Shown: in pieces, positions 1-5,893 of the stretch
Layout: each line of letters starts with the position of its first letter
Numbering within the stretch: position 1 is the stretch's first letter
DNA from: Lachnospiraceae bacterium UBA1748
GTDB taxonomy: Bacteria; Bacillota; Clostridia; Lachnospirales; Lachnospiraceae
NCBI GenBank assembly: GCA_002314855.1
Contig: DCHQ01000076.1
Coordinates: forward strand, 5,540 to 16,313
DNA length: 10,774 nt
Reading direction: 5' to 3'
Notes under the pieces: generated by a model
What the model saw: the letters and a program-made list of their open reading frames with translations, nothing else
The model's database searches: none
What the model was told of the DNA's origin: nothing
Translations under genes and position numbers: made by a program

Positions 1-293
1 TTCTGAAGAATCATAGCTGAAATCTGCTGTGGTGAATACTTCTTGTCGTCGATTGTACGACCCTTATCTGTACCCATATCTCTCTTGATAGAAGATATTG
101 TCTTCTCAGCATTAGTTACTGCCTGACGCTTTGCAGCATCTCCGACAAGTCTCTCACCTGTCTTTGTGAAAGCTACTACTGAAGGAGTAGTTCTAGCACC
201 CTCTGTATTGGCGATAACTGTTGGCTTACCACCTTCCATTACGGCTACACATGAGTTAGTTGTTCCTAAATCAATACCGATAATTTTTCCCAT
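1..293 (-). CDS. dnaK: Chaperone DnaK (Hsp70), N-terminal part
   Basis: This is the first 97 residues of the cytoplasmic ATP-driven chaperone DnaK; the gene continues beyond the left edge. The ATPase phosphate-1 motif IGIDLGTTNS is at residues 5-14, followed by the typical Hsp70 stretch with TPSVVAF near residues 36-42. Between IKR (70) and PQQIS (88) the protein is about 24 residues shorter than Escherichia coli DnaK, a deletion known for Gram-positive Hsp70. The ATG at 293 has a strong AGGAGG site at 301-306. The gene lies 75 nt after grpE on the same strand and is probably transcribed from the CIRCE-controlled promoter upstream of hrcA. The partner GrpE is encoded next door; a dnaJ gene would be expected beyond the edge but is not visible. 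Identification is certain; only the truncation by the window limits it. Confidence 0.98.
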   Translation of the reverse strand, partial: MGKIIGIDLGTTNSCVAVMEGGKPTVIANTEGARTTPSVVAFTKTGERLVGDAAKRQAVTNAEKTISSIKRDMGTDKGRTIDDKKYSPQQISAMILQ

Positions 294-368
294 TGTTTTG
301 TCCTCCTATATGACTAAATAAAAATATTTGCAAAATATATAAACAATGCTTTCGCATGTTTTAACTAG

Positions 369-971
369 TTATTGTACTACCGATACCATGGAATATCTTA
401 CTACCTGTCCACGATATGTGTATCCTTTTTGAAGCTCTGCTGCAACCACACCTGACTCATATTCTTCAGACTCAACCTGCATTACAGCGTTGTGAAGATT
501 AGGATCGAATTCCTGACCAACTGCTTCTATCTCTTTAACCTCAAGCTTATCGAGCTCATCAATCAACTGCTTGTATACGCCCTGCATACCTTTGGCAAAA
601 GCGCCTTCCTTTTCATCATCTGTAAGAGCTGCTATACCTCTTTCGAAGTTGTCTACAACTGGAAGTATTTTTTCAATAATACTCTTAGCTCCAACCTCGA
701 ACATCGCCTCTTTTTCTTTCTGGGTACGATTTCTAAAGTTTTCAAACTCAGCAAGCTGTCTTACATATCTATCATTGAGTTCTGCTATCTGCTCTTTATA
801 TTTCTGTTCCTTTTTGTCTGGCTTAGCACCATCTTCTGAATCAGCCCCAGCTTCTTCAGTCTCTGCTTCAATAGTAGTTTCTACCACTTCGTCGGCAGTT
901 TCTGTAGTAGTTTCTGTAGTATTCTCTTCGTTATCATTAACTACTTCTTCGTTCTTATTTTCCTCTGACAT
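369..971 (-). CDS. grpE: Nucleotide exchange factor GrpE
   Basis: GrpE releases ADP from DnaK and so resets the Hsp70 cycle in the cytoplasm. The 200-residue protein begins with a Glu/Thr-rich, probably disordered tail (about 1-55), followed by a long charged helix (about 56-100) that forms the dimer coiled coil. It then has the family stretch LPVVDNFERG and a C-terminal beta domain with FDPNLHNAVMQVE and a GYTYRGQVVR-like ending. I chose ATG at 971 rather than the in-frame GTG at 974: the AAAGGA site lies 7 nt before the ATG but only 4 nt before the GTG. It starts 18 nt after the hrcA stop and is followed by dnaK, the classical heat-shock operon order. The acidic tail is somewhat long, but the size is normal for the family. 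Confidence 0.97.
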   Translation of the reverse strand: MSEENKNEEVVNDNEENTTETTTETADEVVETTIEAETEEAGADSEDGAKPDKKEQKYKEQIAELNDRYVRQLAEFENFRNRTQKEKEAMFEVGAKSIIEKILPVVDNFERGIAALTDDEKEGAFAKGMQGVYKQLIDELDKLEVKEIEAVGQEFDPNLHNAVMQVESEEYESGVVAAELQKGYTYRGQVVRYSMVSVVQ

Positions 972-989
972 CACTCTATCCTTTCGGGT

Positions 990-2057
990 TTATTTATCTT
1001 TCTTCTGATAAGCTGTCTCTAGCTCACTCTTCATTGTTTTAAGAGTTCCGACAACCTTTTCGTAATCCATTCTCTTAGGTCCAATAATAGCTATGCTACC
1101 CTTCATACCATCGCCAAGGTCATAGGTTGCTGTAACTACGCTACAGTCCTTCATGGAACCAACTGGTGCTTCATCACCGATGTATACCTGAATACCTGTT
1201 TCTTCCTTATCGATACTCATTGCAGCCATTTGCGAAAGCATCTGCTTTTCTTCAAATGTTGTGATGAGCTGACTTGCTTTTTCATGGTCAGCAAGTTCTG
1301 GATACTTGAAGATATTGTTGGCACCGCTTGTATATATCTCGAGTTCTTCATCAGCCTTTATAGCATCGGCTACTGCATCCATAACCTCTCCTACAATATC
1401 GCCATGAATACCAGCCTGAGCTTTAAGCGAAGCTATCATACCAAGATTGATTTCCTCAAGAGCCATACCATTGAGGTGAGTATTAAGCAAAAGATTAAGT
1501 GTTAATAATGTTTCATCATCAAGATCTTCGGAGATATTAATGATATTATTCTTAATCACATTACCTTCAACTACTACAACGGCAAGGAGCTGATTGCTGG
1601 CAACCTTGGACAGCTGAATAAACTTTAGCTTATTGCCTCGAACCATTGGTGAAGATACTACTGTGGCATAATTGGTATTATTAGCAAGAACCTTGGCCAC
1701 ATTCTTAAGCATTGTATCCATCTTACCTTCTGTTTCAAGAAGCAAGCCCTTAAGTTCATTAATCTCTTTGTCTTTCTCCTCCATCATGCTATCAACATAA
1801 AGTCGATAGGCCTTGTCTGTAGGAATACGACCAGCTGAGGTATGTGGCTGCACGATATATCCCATCTCTTCAAGATCAGACATCTCATTACGAATAGTAG
1901 CTGAGCTAAGGTTTAGATCAGTGTACTTTGATATTGTACGGCTACCTACTGGTTCGCCTGTTTCAAGATAATTACGAATCACGGCACAAAGTATTCTTTT
2001 TTTTCTATCATCTAACATTTCATCTGACTTAGGTTCAAGATTTTCTTCTGTACTCAT
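990..2057 (-). CDS. hrcA: Heat-inducible transcription repressor HrcA
   Basis: HrcA is the dimeric repressor that binds CIRCE and shuts off class I heat-shock operons; in known species GroEL helps keep it active. The N-terminal winged helix (about residues 15-85) shows the family sequence with SSATIRNEM in the recognition helix and TSAGRIPTDKAYR after it. A GAF-like and dimerisation part follows, for 355 residues in total, a normal length. The open frame reaches back to 2093, but I place the start at ATG 2057: a strong GAGGAGG site lies just upstream, and the longer frame would run into the CIRCE operator at 2083-2109, which should be untranslated leader. The spacing from GGAGG to ATG is a little short (4 nt). 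It is the first gene of hrcA-grpE-dnaK and is autoregulated through the operator described separately. Confidence 0.97.
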   Translation of the reverse strand: MSTEENLEPKSDEMLDDRKKRILCAVIRNYLETGEPVGSRTISKYTDLNLSSATIRNEMSDLEEMGYIVQPHTSAGRIPTDKAYRLYVDSMMEEKDKEINELKGLLLETEGKMDTMLKNVAKVLANNTNYATVVSSPMVRGNKLKFIQLSKVASNQLLAVVVVEGNVIKNNIINISEDLDDETLLTLNLLLNTHLNGMALEEINLGMIASLKAQAGIHGDIVGEVMDAVADAIKADEELEIYTSGANNIFKYPELADHEKASQLITTFEEKQMLSQMAAMSIDKEETGIQVYIGDEAPVGSMKDCSVVTATYDLGDGMKGSIAIIGPKRMDYEKVVGTLKTMKSELETAYQKKDK

Positions 2058-2082
2058 ACTGCCTCCTCGTAATCTTTTTTTG

Positions 2083-2109
2083 TTAGCACTCAACTTGTTA
2101 GAGTGCTAA
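2083..2109 (-). promoter_or_regulatory. CIRCE operator, HrcA binding site
   Basis: Perfect CIRCE inverted repeat: TTAGCACTC, a 9-nt spacer, then GAGTGCTAA, matching the consensus in both arms. It lies 25 nt before the hrcA start and just after the promoter, so bound HrcA would block transcription of hrcA-grpE-dnaK, and the operon would be derepressed when HrcA is inactivated by heat or misfolded protein. No second CIRCE was seen in the window, including before clpS. Confidence 0.97.
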
Positions 2110-2120
2110 CATCTATGAAT

Positions 2121-2149
2121 AAATTATCACTACTAAAACAAATTGTCAA
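2121..2149 (-). promoter_or_regulatory. Housekeeping-type promoter of hrcA-grpE-dnaK
   Basis: Read on the minus strand, a perfect -35 box TTGACA (2144-2149) is followed by AT-rich -10 candidates: GATAAT at 2123-2128 (5 of 6 matches, 15-nt spacer) or TAATTT at 2121-2126 (17-nt spacer, poorer match). Either places the transcript start at or just before CIRCE, the usual arrangement. The exact -10 cannot be decided by reading. No terminator separates this promoter from the phosphoesterase gene upstream, so some read-through is possible. Confidence 0.75.
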
Positions 2150-2172
2150 CAATTAACCTTAAAAATATCTAA

Positions 2173-2985
2173 TTACTCAAGAGTTACTACTACTATCTCA
2201 GGATCATTAAACAGCCTGATAGGTATTACACTGTTACCAAGGCCCCTGCTTATAACCATTGAAGTTTTATTTTCATTTACTACCCCCTCAGTTAACTTAG
2301 GAAAAAATCCCTGATCTGGTGCTACAACAGGTCCTATTATTGGTAAGATAAACTGCCCCCCATGAGCGTGACCAGTTAATACTATATCCGCGCCATTTCT
2401 ACTATAGTCCTTAATATACTGGGGCTCATGCGCAAGGACCACATTAAGTTCACTTCGTCCATTTAAAATATCTGCGAGCGTATTGTCATACAAATGTTTA
2501 TCATCAAGCCCTGCTAACAGAAAGCTGTTTCCCCCCACCTCTATATCAACCACTTCATTATTTAATATAATCGCGCCTGTTTCTGTCAGTCCATCAAACA
2601 GCCAGTTTCTGTCCTCTTCTGACAACCAATATTCATGATTACCCGTAACGTAATAAACTGGTGAAATCTTAGTAAGGCCTTCTACCATGGTAAGAGAAAC
2701 TTCTATATTAGTATGATTGGAATCTACAAGATCTCCTGTTAACACAATTATATCTGGCGAAATAGCTTCAACTTCTTTTAGTAACCAGCTATTATCCTTT
2801 CCACCAAAAGTTGCATTATGAAAATCGGATATCTGTACTATCCGATAGCCTGCAAGATCCTCATCTACCTTCTCATTATTAATAGAATAATAACTCACAA
2901 CAATACGGTGATTCTCGTACCAGCAAAAAATAAATAGCACTACCAGCATTATCAAAATAATAATAATTGTTTTCTTTTTCTTCAT
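2173..2985 (-). CDS. Membrane-anchored metallophosphoesterase (YkuE-like)
   Basis: A 270-residue calcineurin-like phosphoesterase held in the membrane by an N-terminal hydrophobic segment (about residues 6-22) after a Lys-rich start, so the catalytic domain probably faces outward. All metal-binding motifs are present in order: SDFH (D54, H56), TGDLVD (D85), GNHE (N116, H117), AHEP (H186) and GHAHGGQ (H206, H208). This pattern and the C-terminal fall of conserved residues match the YkuE/YaeI branch, some of whose members have been linked to lipid or phosphodiester cleavage; the substrate here is not known. Start ATG 2985 has AGAGGA about 10 nt upstream. It follows the terminator of the lysine-rich gene and precedes the hrcA promoter, so it is probably monocistronic. 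No clear promoter was recognised in the 52 nt between the terminator and the gene. Confidence 0.9.
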   Translation of the reverse strand: MKKKKTIIIILIMLVVLFIFCWYENHRIVVSYYSINNEKVDEDLAGYRIVQISDFHNATFGGKDNSWLLKEVEAISPDIIVLTGDLVDSNHTNIEVSLTMVEGLTKISPVYYVTGNHEYWLSEEDRNWLFDGLTETGAIILNNEVVDIEVGGNSFLLAGLDDKHLYDNTLADILNGRSELNVVLAHEPQYIKDYSRNGADIVLTGHAHGGQFILPIIGPVVAPDQGFFPKLTEGVVNENKTSMVISRGLGNSVIPIRLFNDPEIVVVTLE

Positions 2986-3037
2986 ATATTAAGAATCCTC
3001 TTTTTTCTTCCTAATAATTTATGCAATACATCTAAGT

Positions 3038-3066
3038 AAAGAAAAGCCCCGACATATGTCGGGGCT
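3038..3066 (-). terminator. Rho-independent terminator of the lysine-rich gene
   Basis: A perfect palindrome (3045-3066) with arms AGCCCCGAC and GTCGGGGCT around a short AT loop is followed on the minus strand by TTTCTTT. It starts 17 nt after the stop codon of the lysine-rich gene. It should end any transcript coming from that gene and from read-through of the upstream clp operon, insulating the metallophosphoesterase gene. Confidence 0.92.
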
Positions 3067-3083
3067 ACAAAACATATTCTTAA

Positions 3084-4103
3084 TTAGATATCAAAGCTTC
3101 CGCTTTCTTTCTTATTAAATACGTAATATGCCTTTTTGTCTTCTGGCTTAATATATAATTCAATGGATTTAAGCGCATCAGCCTTTTTACCAAGTTCCTT
3201 GGTCCATACTGTTTCAGCCTTTTTCATAATAGCTGACTCATCATAGCTGACTTCTTTATATTCAATAAAGATTTTCTCCTTAACTTCTGCGGCAGCCTTT
3301 TTCTCAGGAGCCTTAGCTGGAGCTTTCTTTACTTCTTCCTTTTTAGGAGTCTCTTTTTTAGGAGCTTCTTTTTTAGGGTTTTCCTTTTTAGGAGTCTCCT
3401 TCTTAGCTACCTCTTTCTTAGCTGGTGCCTTGGCTGGAGCTTCCTTTACTACTTCCTTCTTAACTGTTTCTTTTTTTACTGTTTCTTTTTTAACTGTTTC
3501 TTTTTTAACAGTCTCTTTCTTAGGAGTTTCTTTCTTAGCAGCTTCTTTTTTAGCTACTTCTTTCTTTACTGGAGCCTCTTTTTTAGGAGTTTCCTTTTTA
3601 GAAGTCTCCTTCTTAGCTACCTCTTTCTTAACTTCAGCCTTGGCTGGAGCTTCCTTTACTACTTCTTTCTTAACTGCTTCTTTTTTAACAGTCTCTTTCT
3701 TAGTAGTCTCTTTCTTAGGCTCTTCCTTTTTAACTACTTCTTTTTTAGAAGCCTCTTTTTTAGAAACCTCTTTTTTAGATGCTTCCTTTTTAGCTGGTGC
3801 CTTTTTAGCTTCAGCTTTTACTTCTTCCTTAACTTCAGCTTTTACTTCTTCCTTAGGCTCTTCTGCTAATTCTTCGAATTTCTTATCATCTAATTCCTCA
3901 TCAGCAATAAGCGCTGATAAATCAGAAAGCTCACGCTCTTTCTTTCTAATAGAAGCAGCCACTTCTGAAGCCTTAGGAACTGCTGGCTTTTTCTCTCTTT
4001 TCTTAGGAGCCTTCTTAGGAGCCACTTCCTCTACTTCAGGCTCTGTTGATAAAAATGCCTTTGCAAGACCTTTTACGACAACTTTCTTCTTATTGTCTCC
4101 CAT
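3084..4103 (-). CDS. Lysine-rich KKE-repeat protein with DUF6465-like C-terminal domain
   Basis: A 339-residue, very Lys/Glu-rich protein of unknown function with no signal peptide or membrane segment, so probably cytoplasmic. Three parts are visible. An N-terminal region (1-100) starts with MGDNKKKVVV and holds a charged, probably helical stretch. A low-complexity region (105-258) has about 27 KKExx units. A folded-looking C-terminal domain (about 277-339) contains WTKELGKK and IELYIKPEDKKAYYV. From memory that domain resembles DUF6465, a small family common in Clostridia that often follows Lys-rich tails; I could not check this. The ATG at 4103 has a good GGGAG site 7 nt upstream, and the gene has its own promoter and terminator. 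Such tails can bind nucleic acid, polyphosphate or ribosomes, but this is only a possibility. The repeat makes long spurious open frames on the other strand. Confidence 0.88.
   Translation of the reverse strand: MGDNKKKVVVKGLAKAFLSTEPEVEEVAPKKAPKKREKKPAVPKASEVAASIRKKERELSDLSALIADEELDDKKFEELAEEPKEEVKAEVKEEVKAEAKKAPAKKEASKKEVSKKEASKKEVVKKEEPKKETTKKETVKKEAVKKEVVKEAPAKAEVKKEVAKKETSKKETPKKEAPVKKEVAKKEAAKKETPKKETVKKETVKKETVKKETVKKEVVKEAPAKAPAKKEVAKKETPKKENPKKEAPKKETPKKEEVKKAPAKAPEKKAAAEVKEKIFIEYKEVSYDESAIMKKAETVWTKELGKKADALKSIELYIKPEDKKAYYVFNKKESGSFDI
3330..3791 (-). repeat. 15-bp coding tandem repeat (KKExx), with an internal 210-bp duplication
   Basis: About 27 copies of a pentapeptide unit KKExx, with xx mostly TV, TP, AS, VA or VV. 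Two interruptions begin with the same KKEVVKEAPAK and lie exactly 70 residues (210 bp) apart; the surrounding DNA around 3361-3470 and 3571-3680 is nearly identical at that offset. Beyond them the alignment shifts to a 180-bp offset, because the copy nearer the C terminus has two extra KKETV units (four in a row, encoded around 3461-3520). This points to block duplication followed by unit expansion. Confidence 0.9.
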
Positions 4104-4157
4104 TACTATACTCCCTTCACCCTTTTACTTTTAGGTATACTTTGCCCATTGTTGTGC

Positions 4158-4186
4158 ATTATATCTTATTTTGCCTCCAAAGTCAA
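4158..4186 (-). promoter_or_regulatory. Sigma-70-type promoter of the lysine-rich gene
   Basis: On the minus strand, TTGACT (4181-4186) and a perfect TATAAT (4158-4163) are separated by exactly 17 nt, giving a leader of about 48 nt before ATG 4103. The -35 box covers the TGA stop codon of the AEC transporter gene (4183-4185), so the lysine-rich gene has its own strong promoter although no terminator separates it from the operon upstream. Confidence 0.88.
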
Positions 4187-5142
4187 ATAAGCCCCCTGCT
4201 TCTTAGCCAATATATCCAAAAAGTCATAGTGATAGAGCTCAAAAAGGTGGATGCAACAACTGCACTTGATGTCAGAACTCCCTCATGATTCATATTTTTT
4301 GCCATAATAAATGAACTAACCGTAGTTGGAGCACCAAGCATTACAAGAAGCGCAACTAATTGCTCACCTCTAAATCCAAAGGATACTGCAACAGGCAAAA
4401 ATATAAGAGGTTGAATTATAAGCTTAATCATTACAGTAAATATTGTAGGCCTTATCATTGATATGGCCTTTCGCCCCTCTATGCTGGCTCCTAGAGCTAT
4501 TAATGCAAGTGGAGATGCCAGCTGTGCTATCATTGCCAGCGTCTTGTTAATCATAACTGGTATATTAATAGGAAGAAGTGACATTATAAGGCCTAAGAAA
4601 ATACTTATAATCATTGGATTAGTGAGTATTCCTATAAGAGATTTCTTGATGGTCTTTGCATCAACATGCGAATTGGTTGGATCAGTAAAAATAAGTATAA
4701 CAACAGCCATAAAATTATATAATGGCACTGTTCCTAAGATCATTAATGGTCCTATTATAGATACTCCATAAATATTTTGAATAAAAGCTATACCTAAAAC
4801 TGCTGCCGAGCCTCTGTAAGAGGCCTGAACAAATTCTCCTATTAGAGCCTTTGTAGTTGGCTTCCAGCGTAGTATAAGCCACGACACAAGCCATGTTACC
4901 AATATACATATTAAGGTAACAAAAAAGCAGTATAGAACATACTTAGTGTTCCATACGCTTTTGAAATCTGCATTTGCCAAATCATAGAAAAGCAAAACTG
5001 GCAAAGTAACCTTATAATTAAATGTATTAAGCATACTGGTAAAAGTTGGATTTACCAGTTTTGTATTCTTTATACTGTAGCCAAACAGCATAACTAAAAA
5101 AATAGGAATTGTTGCATTTAAACTAAATATTAAACTCTCCAT
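4183..5142 (-). CDS. AEC-family permease (auxin efflux carrier-like)
   Basis: A 319-residue integral membrane protein made almost wholly of hydrophobic segments, about ten, in two halves joined by a hydrophilic loop near residues 155-170 (TDPTNSHVDAKTIKKS). The layout and stretches such as LTNPMII (about 176-182), a Pro-rich half-helix with LPINIPVMI, and LGAPTTVSSFIMA near the C-terminal half fit the AEC (auxin efflux carrier) family, a branch of the bile acid/arsenite carrier fold. Bacterial members move malate, other organic acids or amino acids; the substrate cannot be told here. Its ATG at 5142 lies 20 nt inside the end of the PHP gene. The ribosome site is weak (AAGGA about 16 nt upstream), so translation is probably coupled to the gene before it. 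It is the last gene of the clpS-clpA run. Confidence 0.9.
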   Translation of the reverse strand: MESLIFSLNATIPIFLVMLFGYSIKNTKLVNPTFTSMLNTFNYKVTLPVLLFYDLANADFKSVWNTKYVLYCFFVTLICILVTWLVSWLILRWKPTTKALIGEFVQASYRGSAAVLGIAFIQNIYGVSIIGPLMILGTVPLYNFMAVVILIFTDPTNSHVDAKTIKKSLIGILTNPMIISIFLGLIMSLLPINIPVMINKTLAMIAQLASPLALIALGASIEGRKAISMIRPTIFTVMIKLIIQPLIFLPVAVSFGFRGEQLVALLVMLGAPTTVSSFIMAKNMNHEGVLTSSAVVASTFLSSITMTFWIYWLRSRGLI

Positions 5143-5890
5143 GAATCTTTACACCATCCTTAGTAAAGTAATCATCCCCATTTGTTAATATATAATCCCC
5201 TTTACTTAGAATTAAATCAATTAATTCTCTATCTGATTTTATTCTCTTTCGGCACATAATTCCACCACCAAATACATTGGTGCTGTGTACATCTGAGCCC
5301 GCACATGTTGGCATATTGTACTTTCTGGCATACTCAATTGCTCTTTCATCATACTTAGGGTCATTATGTGCCTTGGATAAATGAGAAGAGTGAGTAGCAT
5401 TAATCATCTCTATACCGTCAACACAGTCAGGAAATAGTCTTATCTCTGGAATATACCACTCCTCACGAAATGGATGGGCATGCATAACTATACCACCACC
5501 GCCATGTATTATTCTGTACTGCTCTGGAATATCCGCATCCCACAGTTCTTCATGGTCTGCCATCCACTCTGGTGTGACACCATATATAAGAAACTCTGTG
5601 CCAGAAAATCCTGCTTCCATTCCAAAGAACACCTGAAGGCCTATTTTCTCGCCTTCCTCCAGTGCATTATAGTACCCTTGGGCGTACTGCTTTATCCACT
5701 CTCTATAAGGCAGGTCTCTGTCAATACATGTATTGCCACCCCATGCATGGTTTGTAACAAATATCCCAGCATAGCCTGCCTCTTTATGAGCTCTTGCCAT
5801 CTCGGCACCGGTATTTGAACCACATTTGCTGGCCTCCGATGTATGTAAATGCATTTCGTATTTAAATGGATAATCCTGTATTGTTGCCAT
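5123..5890 (-). CDS. PHP-domain metal-dependent phosphoesterase
   Basis: A 255-residue protein that is essentially a single PHP domain, a TIM-barrel-like metal hydrolase. The metal ligands expected for the family are all present: HLHT (H14, H16), TNH (H48), GMEAG (E92), MHAHP (H137, H139) and SDVH (D200, H202). It is therefore probably active. PHP proteins of this size include phosphatases of the histidinol-phosphate type, nucleotide and oligonucleotide phosphoesterases and trehalose- or sugar-phosphate enzymes, so no substrate is claimed; it lacks any polymerase part. The start ATG 5890 has AAAGGA 6 nt upstream, and that site overlaps the clpA stop codon. The two genes are 3 nt apart, which makes co-translation with clpA likely. 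Its 3' end overlaps the AEC transporter gene. Confidence 0.92.
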   Translation of the reverse strand: MATIQDYPFKYEMHLHTSEASKCGSNTGAEMARAHKEAGYAGIFVTNHAWGGNTCIDRDLPYREWIKQYAQGYYNALEEGEKIGLQVFFGMEAGFSGTEFLIYGVTPEWMADHEELWDADIPEQYRIIHGGGGIVMHAHPFREEWYIPEIRLFPDCVDGIEMINATHSSHLSKAHNDPKYDERAIEYARKYNMPTCAGSDVHSTNVFGGGIMCRKRIKSDRELIDLILSKGDYILTNGDDYFTKDGVKIHGEFNI

Positions 5891-5893
5891 TAT

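Noticed and set aside
342..360. Hairpin ATGC-TTTC-GCAT between grpE and dnaK as a terminator or processing site
   Set aside because: The stem is only 4 bp with mismatches beside it and no T-run; it shares the TGCTTTCGCA core with the clpS leader repeats, but this is too short to mean a copy.
2986..3037. Promoter for the metallophosphoesterase gene
   Set aside because: The region is AT-rich with many partial boxes, but no pair with 16-18 nt spacing and good matches could be chosen.
3430..4134. Long plus-strand open frame rich in SFL/TSF repeats
   Set aside because: It is the antisense of the KKE-repeat gene; the 15-bp repeat removes stops in several frames. It has no ribosome site, and the minus-strand gene has promoter, ribosome site and terminator.
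4715..4909. Small minus-strand open frame inside the AEC transporter gene
   Set aside because: Out-of-frame shadow within a gene that is intact and well supported.
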